Shown: positions 1 to 11,034, counted from the stretch's first letter. The stretch: 64,000 nt of DNA from Serripes groenlandicus (GCA_031761405.1 JASEVX010000010.1:11473933-11537932), one strand, 5' to 3'. Notes: a model not told the origin generated them from the sequence alone. Program-made: numbers and translations.

Positions 1-68
1 TACTGGTAACTTATCCAGGAAACGCCGTGAAATAACTGAACAATTGTTGAAAGCGGTGTAAATCACCA

Positions 69-99
<31 letters not shown>

Positions 100-101
100 G
101 A
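1..101 (+). repeat. SINE 3' body with (CAAT)n tail
   Basis: The stretch runs 'actggtaac ttatccagg' through 'gccgtgaaataactgaac' to a (CAAT)n tail. The same 3' body recurs at 2221-2310, 4080-4165, 6800-6885, 11330-11405 and 47700-47790, and inverted at 9940, 18870 and 21360. The element enters from outside the window. Confidence 0.7.
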
Positions 102-134
102 AGTTTGAAAAGGTCGATTGGCTAGCGACATACA

Positions 135-236
135 TCTTGCGGAAAAGCAGTCAGTTGCTTGGAAAAAGATTGTTGTGTGGAGTACTTGAATGAGAGAGCC
201 AGGAAACACATGGGTAGCTGAACTGACGGTCATGAT
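135..236 (+). repeat. Repeat fragment shared with 55015-55150
   Basis: The segment with 'ggaaaagcagtcagt', 'gattgttgtgtgg' and 'ccaggaaacacatggg' matches 55015-55120 and resembles a middle SINE module. No tRNA-like head is visible in this copy. Confidence 0.4.
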
Positions 237-237
237 T

Positions 238-486
238 TGAGCCGTCTCACGAGAAAACCAACAATTTGGTCTCCGCGTAATGTATCGACCCATATCAGCC
301 CATGCAGTCCGCGCAGGCTAATCCGGGCCGATATATTCCGTCTTAGGGGGATAGAGGTATACAGCAATGATTCACGAAAGAGAAAGTCCAAAGGATGCGA
401 AAAGTGTCTATCCGGAGTGCTTAGGCTGATCAGGGTCGATACTTAACGCGTAGTCAACAGTGTTGGTTTTCTTGTGGTACGGCGCA
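238..486. mobile_element. Palindromic MITE family A, copy 1 (~250 bp)
   Basis: It begins tgagccgtctcacgagaaaa and ends in its near reverse complement (ttttcttgtggtacggcgca). The inner arms also pair (gcagtccgcgcaggct against ...cttaggctgatcagg). About 50 bp at each end is inverted-repeat. Family copies here: 1388-1633, 3266-3530, 11671-11933, 16244-16474 and 23865-24139. No transposase is present. Confidence 0.75.
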
Positions 487-689
487 TGTGACTGATAACA
501 GTGTTAACAACGGTATTAACTCTTTCAATACCAATGGCAGTATGACGAGCTGTCTCTCAGCATTGTTTGCCTTTTAGTTATCGAAAGTTATCGAAACTCT
601 TTTAACATACAACACAGAGTCGCTCGATTTTGTATATGGAAGAGTCTACTTCGGGAATGTTAAATTTTAAATACATATAGCTCGCAGTT
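487..689. other. No gene recognised
   Basis: AT-rich sequence between MITE A and the direct repeat. No supported ORF or RNA was found. Confidence 0.5.
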
Positions 690-1072
690 AAAAGAAGATC
701 CCCTTTTGTCCCGCGAGACTTATATTCATTCAAAGATTAAGAGATTTATTTTTACATATCAATGCAAAGTTAAACATGTTATTTTTGTTATATGTCTTTT
801 TGTCTTTTTATATACTTTTGTTTACAACAGTGTATTAGTTTAGTGTCATAAAGTTATCAATTTCTATCTTTTCTATCTAAAAGATCCCCTTTTGTCCCGC
901 GAGACTTATATTCATTCAAAGATTAAGAGATTTATTTTTACATATCAATGCAAAGTTAAACATGTTATTTTTGTTATATGTCTTTTTATGTCTTTTTATG
1001 TCTTTTTATATACTTTTTTTTACAACAGTGTATTAGTTTAGTGTCATAAAGTTATCAATTTCTATCTAAGTA
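690..1072. repeat. Tandem direct duplication (~187 bp x2)
   Basis: The block starting 'agatccccttttgtcccgcg' at about 695 recurs almost identically from about 882. The second copy has an extra 'tatgtcttttt' expansion. The 'ccccttttgtcccgcgagac' motif resembles the arm of the hairpin element at 10614-10784. Confidence 0.8.
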
Positions 1073-1387
1073 TCAATACTCAACTTATAACCAACTGTTG
1101 TGACAACCGATGTGCAAACTAATATGAGATGCATCAGCGCAATCTAATCTAGGTCTACGTTTTTTACTCGCTTCCCACTCAAAACATGTATACATATTGA
1201 AAGTAAATTTTAACAACTCGATAAGTTTTTTAAAAAAGGCTGCAATGAAAAGTTCTTAATTTAACTATTTATAGCGGCGTAACGCTTTTACGAAAAGCAA
1301 TGTTGTTACGGAAGCGACAATGGTAATACATGGAACCCACTTCAAACGTTATATTGAATGTGTATGTCAAATGAAAGAGCCGGTATT

Positions 1388-1633
1388 TGAGCCGAATTAC
1401 GAGAAAACCATCAAGTATCAACCCGGATAAGCCTAAGCATGACACGCAGGCTAACCCGGACATACACTTCTCGCCTCCTGTAGATTTTCTGTTTCAGGAT
1501 TAATTATTCTACACCTGTATCCCTCTGCGATGGAATGTGTAGGCCCAGATTAGCCTGTGTGGACTGCGCAGGCTGATCTGGGTCGATACATTACGCAGAG
1601 TCCATAATGTTAGTTTTCTCGGGGGACGGCTCA
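1388..1633. mobile_element. Palindromic MITE family A, copy 2
   Basis: Ends are tgagccgaattacgagaaaa and tcgggggacggctca. The interior contains the family 'ctcctgtagattttctgttt' segment in reverse orientation relative to copy 1. Confidence 0.75.
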
Positions 1634-2070
1634 ATTATGGTGCCTTTTCCGATATGACATCAACAGAAGGTACATGACTATGAATCAAATGGAGTCATAC
1701 TCCTAGCGTTGTGTCTGAAGTCTCATTTTTGCCGTTTGACACGTGCATGTAGGCTAGCAAGAAATGCCCTATTGAACCTGTGTGATTGCTTAGGCTCGGC
1801 TGAATTTTCACCTTTTCGCACGTGTAGCAATTGCATGCTACCGCTTCAATTGCGTGTTTGTTTTAAACGAGCTTTACGCCGTTTTCAACAGTAGTTTAGG
1901 TGTTATTATTATTATTATTATTATTATTTTAATAATTATTATTATTAAATCACCAGAACTGCTGGTAAGATTATCTTGACACTCGCGCATCAGGCGGAAT
2001 GCAATCCCCTGAAACATTAATACAAAGGAGAAAAAACAATTATCCCCACTTTAACCATTTTTGGTACGTT
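1634..2070. other. No gene recognised; short ATT microsatellite
   Basis: Contains an (ATT)n tract at about 1902-1948. Short open frames here have no recognisable similarity. Confidence 0.5.
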
Positions 2071-2074
2071 CGCT

Positions 2075-2320
2075 TTCAAACTTGGCGTCAATGCTGGTGA
2101 GGTGGTAAAAGCGTTCACCACGGATTCGTTTCCCGAAGACTTTAAGAATGATAGGAATAGATTCTCCTCGTTGGAGCTCAGGATTATAGGTTAAGCATTA
2201 CGACTGACTCGCTGGTGTCAGGATAAATGTACCAGTAGTACCGGTAACCTCCCAAAGAAACGCCGTGATATAACTGAATAGTTGTTGAAAGAGCCGTTAA
2301 TCACAAACAAACGAAAATGA
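2075..2320 (+). repeat. tRNA-derived SINE, degenerate
   Basis: A degenerate tRNA-like head (gaggtggtaaaagcgttcac, then a B-box-like cggattcgtttcccg) is followed by the common body 'gactgactcgctggtgtcag' and the tail 'gccgtgatataactgaat'. Confidence 0.6.
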
Positions 2321-2708
2321 CGAATACTCTAAAATAAAAAGATATACACTGCTTTATACTGCTTTACAATACATGTCAAATGTTTTGAATATTTTTGTTA
2401 TTAAACTATTATTCAGATAATCATTAAAAAGTTTTGCGTTTTTTTCATCTCACATGACTTTGTAACCCTTTCCTATTTTATAAAAAACATTTAGACGCGT
2501 ATCTGCTGCAGACTAAACAAAAATGAATGATAATGGCAAAAGAAGAATTTGCTTGTGTTTAGCATTTTTTCCTATTGCCACAATGTTTTCAATTATATTT
2601 GATAATAAAACTTAAATTTATGGAGATTTTCCATATGTGTGCATACATACATAATTTCATAATCTCCAGTAGATGTGTCGTATGTGGGAAAGTGTTAATC
2701 AACAAGTG

Positions 2709-2843
2709 TTTTTATAGCCCATTTTATGATACAGACGTTTTTTCGTTTTTTATAGCCCATGTTATGATACAGACGTTTTTTATAGCCCATGTTATGATAC
2801 AGACGTTTTTTATAGCCCATGTTATGATACAGACGTTTTTTAA
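2709..2843. repeat. 28-30-bp tandem repeat, ~4 copies
   Basis: The unit 'tttatagcccatgttatgat' + 'acagacgttt' repeats, the first copy variant. The open frame through it (repeated FFIAHVMIQT) is a by-product of the repeat. Confidence 0.85.
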
Positions 2844-2924
2844 AGCCTCTGTTTCAATCGACATGCGTGTTATTTACTCTCTCCCAAAATCTTTCAACTC
2901 TAAATTTATAATAAAAAATTCATA

Positions 2925-3000
2925 TACAGTCAAACTTGTGCTTAAGACCACCTTGAAATAGCGAGTCCCTGTCTATAGCAATATCACAATTCACAATTTC
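2925..3000. repeat. Fragment of Tc1-like TIR (tacagtcaaacttgt...)
   Basis: 'tacagtcaaacttgtgctta' + 'agaccacc' matches the ends of the 57841-58956 element and the fragment at 11431. Confidence 0.6.
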
Positions 3001-3006
3001 ACAATA

Positions 3007-3236
3007 TTAACCCTTTCCCTCATGCGACAATTCTGCAGCAGACGACTTTGAATATATTTTGTCAAAAATTAGAAAATCTCTATAATTGAATGGATAACCT
3101 ACGACTTAAAGTGGAAAACATTGTTGCAAAAGGAGAAATTGCTCGTTTTGAGCAATTTCTTTTTTTGTAACTATGTTTTAAAAAAGCCGTCTGCTGCAGA
3201 GGCGTCAGAAAGCGTCTATATAAGGGAAAGGGTTAG
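3007..3236. mobile_element. TTAA (piggyBac-type) MITE, family B
   Basis: TTAA|CCCTTTCCCTCATGCGAC starts it and CTATATAAGGGAAAGGG|TTAG ends it. It has subterminal ctgcagcagacgac / gccgtctgctgcag and a central palindrome around 'gaaattgctcgttttgagca'. TTAA duplication plus CCCTTT termini fit the piggyBac group (established knowledge). There is no coding capacity. Confidence 0.8.
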
Positions 3237-3265
3237 CAATCTAGGAAACACGAGTGTTCAATATA

Positions 3266-3530
3266 TGAGCCGTTTCGCGAGAGAAACAAACATTGTAGTC
3301 TCTGCGTAAAGTATTTCACCGGAGCAGCCTAAGCATGCTGCGCCGGCTAACCCAGATGTACTCTATTTGCCTCCTGTGGATTTTCTGTTTCAGGAATCAT
3401 TACTATATACATATATCCCCCCTTAGACGGAATGTGTCGGCCCGGATTAGCCTGTGTGGACTATGCAGGCTGATCTGGGTCGATACATTACGCAGAGTCA
3501 ATAATGTTGGCTTTCTCGTGGAACTGCTCA
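3266..3530. mobile_element. Palindromic MITE family A, copy 3 (right end degraded)
   Basis: The left end is tgagccgtttcgcgagagaa. The right end 'tttctcgtggaactgctca' has lost part of the arm. Confidence 0.7.
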
Positions 3531-3557
3531 CGTGTAGATGTAATCATTTGCGTCGCG

Positions 3558-3798
3558 TTATACCTTCCCCGCATACAACGAAAAAGCAGCAGACGACTTT
3601 CAAAACATACTCCCAAACATATGGAAAATGTCTGTAAATGAAAGTAGTATTATTGAATAGACTTGAAAACATTGTGGCAAATGAAGAAATTCTTCATCAT
3701 GAGCAATTTCACCATTTGAAAGAATGTTTTCAAAAGTCGTATACATGTACTGCAGAGGCAACAGAAAAAGTATCTGTATTTGGAAAAAGGGAGTTATG
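3558..3798. mobile_element. TTAA MITE family B, degenerate
   Basis: Retains 'gcagcagacgactttc', 'gaaaacattgtggcaaatga' and 'tgttttcaaaagtcgta'. The termini are decayed. Confidence 0.6.
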
Positions 3799-3929
3799 CT
3801 TGAGGTTAGTCAGTAGCAACGACTGATCGTTCCACGTAGTTGTGTGTTTGATTCCTGGTCGTCAACATTCTTTCCTTTGTCATATGTTATTGATTTCTTG
3901 TTAATTGGCATTCGTCTACCAATAATCAG

Positions 3930-4165
3930 TTCCCGCCTAAGTGGTAGAGCCTCCACCTCGGGTGCAAGAGTCGCGGGTTCGATCCCCGGCCGGGTCATAC
4001 TTAAGACTTTAAAAACGGTTTGCACTCAGGGTTAGGGGGTTAGCGTTACGACTGACTGGCTGGTTTCAGCATAAATGGTCAAGTTGTACTGGTAACTAAC
4101 CCATGAAATGCCGTGGTATAACTGAACAACTGTGGAAAGTGGCGTAAAACATCAAACAATCAAGT
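3930..4165 (+). repeat. tRNA-derived SINE
   Basis: tRNA-like head with A-box-like 'taagtggtagagcctccac' and B-box 'gcgggttcgatccccgg', then 'cgactgactggctggtttca' and tail 'gccgtggtataactgaac'. Pol III internal-promoter architecture. The 3' part (from about 4020) belongs to the large duplication with 6711-7950. Confidence 0.8.
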
Positions 4166-5355
4166 CCAATAATGAGCTGACACACATTCGTGTTGGTAGT
4201 GTGGAAGTCATTTGACCGCTGACAAGCGTAAACATCAATCGGTCTACTGCAATCGAAATTATGTAGTTACAACACATTTCGTTAATATTCGTAGGCTGGA
4301 GTACACAGCTTAACATTGGTTAAACGAACATTCACGAAGGTATAGTAAATTGGTTAAACGAACATTCACGAAGGTATAGTAAATTGGTTAAACGAACATT
4401 CACGAAGGTATAGTAAATTGGTTAAACGAACATTCACGAAGGTATAGTAAATTGATTAAACGAACATTCACGAAGGTAAAGTTAATTGGTTAAACGAACA
4501 TTCACGAAGGTATAGTAAATTGGTTAAACGAATATTCACAAAGGTATAGTAAATTGGTTAAACGAACATTCACGAAGGTATAGTTAATTGGTTAAACGAA
4601 TATTCACAAAGGTATAGTAAATTGATTAAACGAACATTCACGAAGGTATAGTAAATTGGTTAAACGAACATTCACGAAGGTATAGTAATTGGTTAAACGA
4701 ACATTCACGAAGGTATATTAAATTGGTTAAACGAACATTCACGAAGGTATATTAAATTGGTTAAACGAACATTCACAAAGGTATATTAAATTGGTTAAAC
4801 GAACATTCACGAAGGTATATTAAATTGGTTAAACGAACATTCACGAAGGTATAGTAAATTGGTTAAACGAACATTCACGAAGGTATATTAAATTGGTTCA
4901 ACGAACATTCACGAAGGTATATTAAATTGGTTAAACGAACATTCACGAAGGTATATTAAATTGGTTAAACGAACATTCACGAAGGTATAAATAAATTGGT
5001 TAAACGAACATTCACGAAGGTATAGTAAATTGGTTAAACGAACATTCACGAAGGTATAGTAAATTGGTTAAACGAACATTCACGAAGGTATAGTAAATTG
5101 GTTAAACAAACATTCACGAAGGTTAAGTAAATTGGAATGAAAGTTAATTTGGTTGCATGGTGTTTTATGTCGCTTTCATCAAGTTTTCAGTTATATCAAG
5201 GATTTGAAATAACGTCGTTTTTGACGTCAAAACGTATGTTGTTGCGACAATGATCGTGTGTTTAATGAAACCGCCATCACTTTCTCGTTGGTAGTGGTAT
5301 TCGGATAAAATAGACGGCAGACAGTAGGGAATATAATGTCCTGCGTGCTGATGTC
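4020..5355. repeat. Segmental duplication, copy 1 (SINE body + minisatellite + ~220-bp right flank)
   Basis: The left flank (gcgttacgactgactggctg ... gtccaata), the 34-bp array and the right flank (gttttatgtcgctttcatca ... tcctgcgtgctgatgtcaat) all recur in the same order at about 6735-7950. Confidence 0.85.
4312..5135. repeat. 34-bp minisatellite, ~24 copies
   Basis: The unit is 'ggttaaacgaacattcacga' + 'aggtatagtaaatt' (34 bp, period measured at 4321/4355). Variants carry tatatt for tatagt. The array is homologous to 7024-7712, including both flanks. Confidence 0.95.
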
Positions 5356-5381
5356 AATCATACAAGCCCAGCAATACAGAC

Positions 5382-6690
5382 ATGAATTTTAGTGACTCGG
5401 AAATTGGTAACAACAGTGCACAAGCTACAACTATATATGTGCATAAAACAAAATGCAAAAGGAAAAAAGCACAGAAGAAAATTCCAAGCCGAGTTACTTA
5501 TAAAAGTAAAGTAATTGAGCTGAAAAAGGAAAGGGAACATAATAAAAACAGTGGTAATCTTCAAAAACTTCCAAAACGAAATAAAACTTTTAACAAAACA
5601 AAACAGAAAACACTAGGGGTCAAACAGTGTTTTGAGTAATATTGAAAGAACGAAACTGATAAGTGCAAAAATGCATTCTGTTCAGGCAATTGAACGAAAG
5701 TTACATTTGTCTAGATTAGACGACCTACTTGCAAGCAATTAGAGACAGAGGGTTCCTGTTAGGGTTGACGGGAACTGCTTCTTCTCTGCAGTTAGAGAAA
5801 GTGCAAATCTGAATGATGACGTTTCTGAAATAAGAGCCAAGCTGTGTGACTTTGTGTTCCAATGTTGAACAATATATTGCGTGTTGTGCTAACAAGGTAG
5901 ATGAAGCACCATTTGAAACAGAACAGTTCATTAATGAAATTGAGCAATTGAGAACCTCTGGTCAGTGGAATGTGAGTATGGGTGACTGTTTACCACTGGT
6001 TGTTGCAAACTACTATAAGTCTGTCGTGAGAATATTTTCAAGTTACATCTACACATGTGCTTGCCATTAAACCTAAAATAGGCAAATCAGAAAATTACAT
6101 ATCAAAGTCCTCAGAAAAATGTGTCAAGTCGAAAAAGGAAAGAATATGTCTCTGCAACTGGTAAAGTCATTACACAGAAAAATGTCGTTTCAAATGTGTC
6201 AATAAATTTTCAGAAGAAGAACGACAACAGATATTTGATTTTTACTATGAACTTTTAAATTACGAACGCCAAAGGCATTTCATATGTGGCATGGTTGGAG
6301 TTGAAACTCCAGCCAGGAAAGGAAAACAGAAGAAATCAGTGTCATGTATACCACTTAGAATCTAAAAAGAAAAAAGAGCGCGATGGTCTTGATTTCCTCA
6401 TGATAACATTATATATTAAAAGAAAAACAATAGAGTATACAATTGCAAAGAAACGTCATGGAGCTTTCGGTGGAAAAGACATGAGAGGGAAAGCAGAATC
6501 AGCAAATAAAACGAGAAAATCTGCCACTGATTTTTTGCACCAACACATACGTTCATTTCCAAAAATGGAATATTATTATTCCAGGAAAAAGACCAAGAAA
6601 GAATACCTTGCTCCTGATCATAATATCAAAACAATGTGGAAACTTTACTGTACATAATGCAAAAAGAAGAATATAGCTCCTTTCAAGCAA
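5382..6690 (+). pseudogene. Broken gene, part 1: OTU-like protease domain + transposase-like N-terminal region
   Basis: The ORF opening at 5382 is Lys-rich (TKCKRKKAQKKIPSRVTYKS). In another frame (from about 5755) VPVR-VDGNCFFSAVRES shows the D-G-N-C-F motif of OTU cysteine proteases. In a third frame (5846-6027) 'SGQWNVSMGDCLPLVVANYY' matches the G.W....D...... A.YY segment of OTU domains. From 6178 the peptide KCRFKCVNKFSEEERQQIFD and, in 6286-6657, 'TDFLHQHIRSFPKMEYYYSR' match what I remember as the N-terminal half of a widespread uncharacterised animal family with a DDE-like core (R..IF..Y, DxRG, V..HI.SFP..sHY.R). At least three frame changes and several stops make it non-functional. 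The likely continuation is at 8355-9318, split by the SINE/minisatellite block. Family assignment is from memory. Confidence 0.6.
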
Positions 6691-6699
6691 TCCAAATAC

Positions 6700-6885
6700 T
6701 TAAAGACTTTAAAAACGGTAGAAATTGCTGTCCTCCTTGGCACTCAGCGTTACGGGGTTAGCATTACGACTGACTGCTGGTTTCAGCCTAAATAGTCCAG
6801 TTGTACTGGTAATTAACCCATGAAATGCCGTGGTATAACTGAACAATTGTGAAAAGCGGCGTAAAACATCAAACAATCAAGTCCA
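6700..6885 (+). repeat. SINE body (second copy in the duplicated block)
   Basis: 'agactttaaaaacggtagaa', 'acgactgactgctggtttca' and 'gccgtggtataactgaacaa' match the 3930-4165 SINE, but without its tRNA-like head. It begins where the pseudogene homology stops. Confidence 0.7.
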
Positions 6886-7950
6886 ATACAGGGCTGACAC
6901 ACATTCGTGTTGGTAATGTGGAAATAAGTTGAACGCTGACAAGCGTAAACATCAATCGGTCTACTGCAATTGAAATTAGGTAGATACCTTTCGTTAATAT
7001 TCGTAGACTGGAGTACATAGCTTAACATTGGTTAAATGAACATTCATGAAGGTATAGTAAATTAGTTAAACGAACATTCACGAAGGTATAGTACATTGGT
7101 TAAACGAACATTCACGAAGGTATAGTAAATTAGTTAAATAAACATTCACGAAGGTATAGTAAATTGGTAAAACGAACATTCGCGAATGTATAGTAAATTG
7201 GTTAAACCAACATTCACGAAGGTATAGTAATTTTGTTCAACGAACATTCACGAAGGTATAGTAAATTGGTTAAACGAACATTCACGAAGGTATAGTAAAT
7301 TGGTTCAACGAACATTCACGAAGGTATATTAAATTGGTTCAACGAACATTCACGAAGGTATAGTAAATTGGTTAAACGAACATTCACGAAGGTATAGTAA
7401 ATTGGTTCAACGAACATTCACGAAGGTATAGTAAATTGGTTAAACGAACATTCACGAAGGTATAGTAAATTGGTTAAACGAACATTCACGAAGGTATAGT
7501 TAATTGGTTAAACGAACATTCACGAAGGTATAGTAAATTGGTTCAACGAACATTCACGAAGGTATAGTAAATTGGTTAAACGAACATTCACGAAGGTATA
7601 GTAAATTGGTTCAACGAACATTCACGAAGGTATAGTAAATTGGTTAAACGAACATTCACGAAGGTATAGTTAATTGGTAAAACGAACATTCACGAAGATA
7701 TATTAAATTGGAATGAAAGTTGATTTGGTTGTATGGTGTTTTATGTCGCTTTCATCAAGTTTTCAGTTATATCAAGGATTTGAAATAACGTCGTTTTTGA
7801 CGTCAAAACGTAGGTTGTTGCGACAATGATAGTCATGTGGTTCATGAAACCGCCATCACTTTCTCGTTTGAAGTGGTATTCAGATAAAATAAACGGCAGA
7901 TAGTAGGAAATATGATTTCCTGCGTGCTGATATCAATTCCATACATCTGC
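6711..7950. repeat. Segmental duplication, copy 2
   Basis: Counterpart of 4020-5355. The right flanks share 'ataacgtcgtttttgacgtc' and 'gcgacaatgat'. Confidence 0.85.
7024..7712. repeat. 34-bp minisatellite, ~20 copies (second array)
   Basis: Same unit as 4312-5135. Many units have the 'ggttcaacgaac' variant, alternating with 'ggttaaacgaac' in about 68-bp higher-order pairs (7250-7620). Confidence 0.95.
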
Positions 7951-8350
7951 CATGCCAAATTAGATAACAAAATGCGAATTAAAAGGAAAGTTTCGCCAAA
8001 GCATTTTAACAGTTATAAGATTATTTTTTGATTGATTAAAAATTCGACCGAGAGATTTTTATTTAAATCTACCATTTGCCAATATGTCAAGAATATATAT
8101 CGAGCCGATTTTTAATACATCACAATGCAGTAAAAGGTCTGTCGCATTTCGAAACGTACACTGCATAATTATAGCTAGATACTCATCTAGTTTAATAAAA
8201 TGAACACACCACATGTATAATCATCAATTTGAATATTTTAAGTACCCCCTTTCTTCTATCCCCTAGTAAATAATGGTATTTTTTTTTTTTCTCTTTAAAG
8301 ATTGAAAGAAGCTACGATATTGCAATTTATATAGTAAATACATTAAACAA
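7951..8350. other. No gene recognised
   Basis: AT-rich spacer with a T11-12 run at 8281. It lies between the duplicated block and the second part of the broken gene. Confidence 0.5.
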
Positions 8351-8354
8351 TATT

Positions 8355-9318
8355 TTGCGAAAATTACATCTTTTCATTTTGTATGCCGAAAAAGGACTAA
8401 TAATAGCATTTGTTGCTACATTTGATTTGCAGACAGTGTTGCCAGTGAGTGAACTGTACTACTCCAGGAAACTGTGTTGCTATAATCTAACTGTTTATTC
8501 GTTAAGCGACAAACAAGTTTTCTGTCACTTGTGGGATGAAACTCAGGGCAAAAGAGGATCGTGTGAGATAGCAACGTGTCTGATGAAAACCACAATGTAT
8601 ATTTGTTTAGCTTCAAGTAAAATGAAATAAATAATATTCTATTCTGACATATGTGGTGAAAAAAACAGAAACCAGCTTGTTACAGCATCATTTCTATAAA
8701 TCATGTCCCAACTACCTCAACTGCAAACCCTGAATCACAAGTTCTTACAATCTGGTCATTCTCAAATGGAGTTCTGATTCAGTCCACTCTACAATTGAAA
8801 CTGCCAAAAAGAAAACGTTAACTTCACACTGGATTTCCCTGATTATCTCAGCAAGACGGACAAATCCATACATTGCCGTTCTCTTGAAATATGACCATGT
8901 TGTGGACTTTAAGATTTTTGTCAAGAAGCGATGTTCCAATCAGAAATTCTCAACAATGGGAGAGCGCATCAATTGGTTGAAAGTAAAATTGATACATGTG
9001 AGGAAAAACTGTTCTAAAAGTGTCTTTCTAAACTATTCATTTAATAGTCCTTCTTTCATGGAGGTAAAGGTACAAACTACTTCAGCACGGCAAAAGGGCC
9101 GGGTACATAATTGGCCAGAAAGTGCAGCAAATCTAGACATGTGTTACAACACCAAACTTGCAATCTCTGTACAAAAGAAGAATTATTAAATCAGCCTTTG
9201 TGCAAAATACATTAAACCAGAAGAATTTCATGGATATTTTACTGCTTTAGCTGTAAGCAAATCACAAAAAGACAGAGTACCTGTGGACTCTTCTGACGAA
9301 GATACTGGTGCAGAGTAA
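8355..9318 (+). pseudogene. Broken gene, part 2: DDE-transposase-like core and C-terminus
   Basis: In frame from about 8355: 'VATFDLQTVLPVSELYYSRK' then 'LCCYNLTVYSLSDKQVFCHL' and WDETQGKRGSCEIATCLMK. A second frame (from about 8644) has 'TDICGEKNRNQLVTASF', and around 8740 'HKFLQSGHSQMEF'. The order F-D-L-Q...YN-T...W-D-E...RG..EI...D.C.G..N+N...GHS..E is that of the uncharacterised animal family named in part 1. The Asp of FDLQ, the Asp of TDICG and the Glu of GHSQME are candidate D-D-E residues (inference). Frameshifts and stops are present. The tail ending VPVDSSDEDTGAE before a TAA at about 9316 looks like a natural C-terminus. Confidence 0.55.
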
Positions 9319-9930
9319 AGATGTGCGGATTTGGTTCCAAATTGTTCATTTAGCAGTTAGATTTGTGTTAAGAATGTGTTATAGCTGTGTGATTAGAATC
9401 AGAACAATTGGTACAGTAGTTATATACATGTAAATCCCTTTATACGTTATTGTTGACATCATGTATTCAATAAATAATCATGCAAAATGACACTATTTGT
9501 CATTTGGTTCCTTATTGTCCGAAAACAATAATTAAACTTAAGTTAATGCAAAAAGGTACCAAGTGGAAAAATCAGCAAAACTACCCAAAATAACAAACGT
9601 ATCAACAAGAAACCTAAGGAACACATTAAACATATAGTTGTAAATAATACTTAGTGAAAAATCGGATATGTTGTAAAAGTCCAAAGCTTTAAACGCGATT
9701 TTCTCAAAACTATGAAAATGTCATTTGGTACCTTTTTGCACCAATGGAACGATATATCAGAGCTTCAGATAAGGGGCGTTTTGCATGTTCTAAAATCCTT
9801 ATGTGACCCTAGAACACTTGCTTGTAGGTATTCAAAAGAATCGTCCCATTGAGCCATACCCATATTAAAGGGTTTGGTTTGATAATAACATAGATATTCC
9901 GGGGGCAAAGCCTATTGAGAACGATTGATT
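9319..9930. other. No gene; possible hAT-like TIR remnant near 9752
   Basis: Contains polyadenylation-like 'caataaataatcatgc' at about 9468 after the broken gene. 'cagagcttcagataagggg' at about 9753 resembles, in inverted form, 'ccccttatcaagagctctg' at about 40257-40275 and 'cagagctcttgataacgggc' near 44331. Confidence 0.4.
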
Positions 9931-10110
9931 GAAGTTCAACCCCGTGCTCAACAATTGTTCAGTTATATCACGTGTCCTGGATAAGTTACCAATACTATTG
10001 GTCCATTTATCTTGACACAAGCCAGTCAGTCGTTATACCCCGCAACCCTGAGCGCCAAGGAGTGTAGACATTACTATCATTTGTAAAGTCTTTCTTTTGA
10101 GAACGAAGGA
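9930..10110 (-). repeat. SINE, minus orientation, headless
   Basis: The reverse complement of the SINE body is visible: 'cagttatatcacgtgtcctg', 'ggtccatttatcttgacaca', 'agccagtcagtcgttat'. Confidence 0.7.
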
Positions 10111-10262
10111 GTGGTAGGTAATACTATTTTCTTCGTTACTTAACCAACAGATACACGTTTTCGATTCTTTTCAAGTAAAGAAATAGGTAAAGAAATAGTA
10201 CACTGTATGATGATTGATCGATACTAAACCTTGATATAGTTTAAACCCTTTTCGATATTAAA

Positions 10263-10948
10263 TTAGCCCTTTCTCACATACAGAGACTTTCTGTGGCCTC
10301 TGCAGCAGACGACTTTTGGAAAACATTGTGGCATAGAGAATATTACATGAGAAGTCATTCAATACGACATTTTATTAAACGAGTTTAATACAATTTTGAA
10401 TTGAATGACCACGAATGTTATATTCTATTGATATCGTAAATTCCAATTCGACGATTATTAGCGCAAAATATATATAACGTCGCTTAATTAATAGCGCGGT
10501 CATTTTCAATGCTTTTCATTATGACGTTACGTAGCATTGTTATTACACTAGTTGAATACGCAATTTATGCAATGGCTTTATTACACTCCCGGCGACTTCA
10601 TTTATGATATAAATAGAGAATAACTAACTGCATGTTTTTGATATAGAATTTATGTCACAAGGGAAAAAAGGGGTAATTTGGTTAAAATCACGAAACCGTA
10701 GGTTGAGTGATTTTACACCAAATTACCCCTTTGTTCCCGAGTGACATAAATTCGATATCAAAAACATGCAGTTAGTTATTCTATTTATTATATATCTGGA
10801 ATAAATCTCCCCTTTATTTTAAAGAAACATATAAAAAAAAGAATGACTTGGCATACTAGGTATGTAATAAATAGTGATATTTCTTCATTTTGTCAATATG
10901 TTTTCCAAGCCGTCTGCTTCAGATTTCTTGTATGTGGGAAATAGTTAA
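10263..10948. mobile_element. TTAA MITE family B interrupted by another insertion
   Basis: The left part is TTAGCCCTTTCTCACATACA to about 10340. The right part 'ttttccaagccgtctgcttc' to GTGGGAAATAG|TTAA is at 10890-10948. The intervening ~550 bp is foreign and includes the hairpin at 10614-10784. Confidence 0.65.
10614..10784. mobile_element. Hairpin (fold-back) element with ~75-bp arms
   Basis: The left arm 'aactaactgcatgtttttga' ... 'ggggtaatttggttaaaatc' is the near-exact reverse complement of the right arm 'gattttacaccaaattaccc' ... 'tcaaaaacatgcagttagtt'. The loop is only about 13-17 bp. Confidence 0.85.
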
Positions 10949-11034
10949 AAGATCGGCATACTACGTCCAAGTGTGAAATATATGTGAAAAGTCTTTTTAA
11001 ATTGGAGGTATGATCTCAGAATAGAGTAGATAAC

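Noticed and set aside
2575..2961. 128-aa plus-strand ORF with FFIAHVMIQT repeats
   Set aside because: Spans a 28-30-bp tandem repeat and a transposon end. No start context, domain or splice support.
3810..4025. 71-aa minus-strand ORF including RPGIEPATLAPEVEALP
   Set aside because: This is the reverse strand of a tRNA-derived SINE head (gatcgaaccc...). Such 'RPGIEPAT' peptides commonly arise from the B-box region.
4312..5135. CRISPR-like array of regular repeats
   Set aside because: Repeats are contiguous 34-bp units with no unique spacers, and the genome is eukaryotic.
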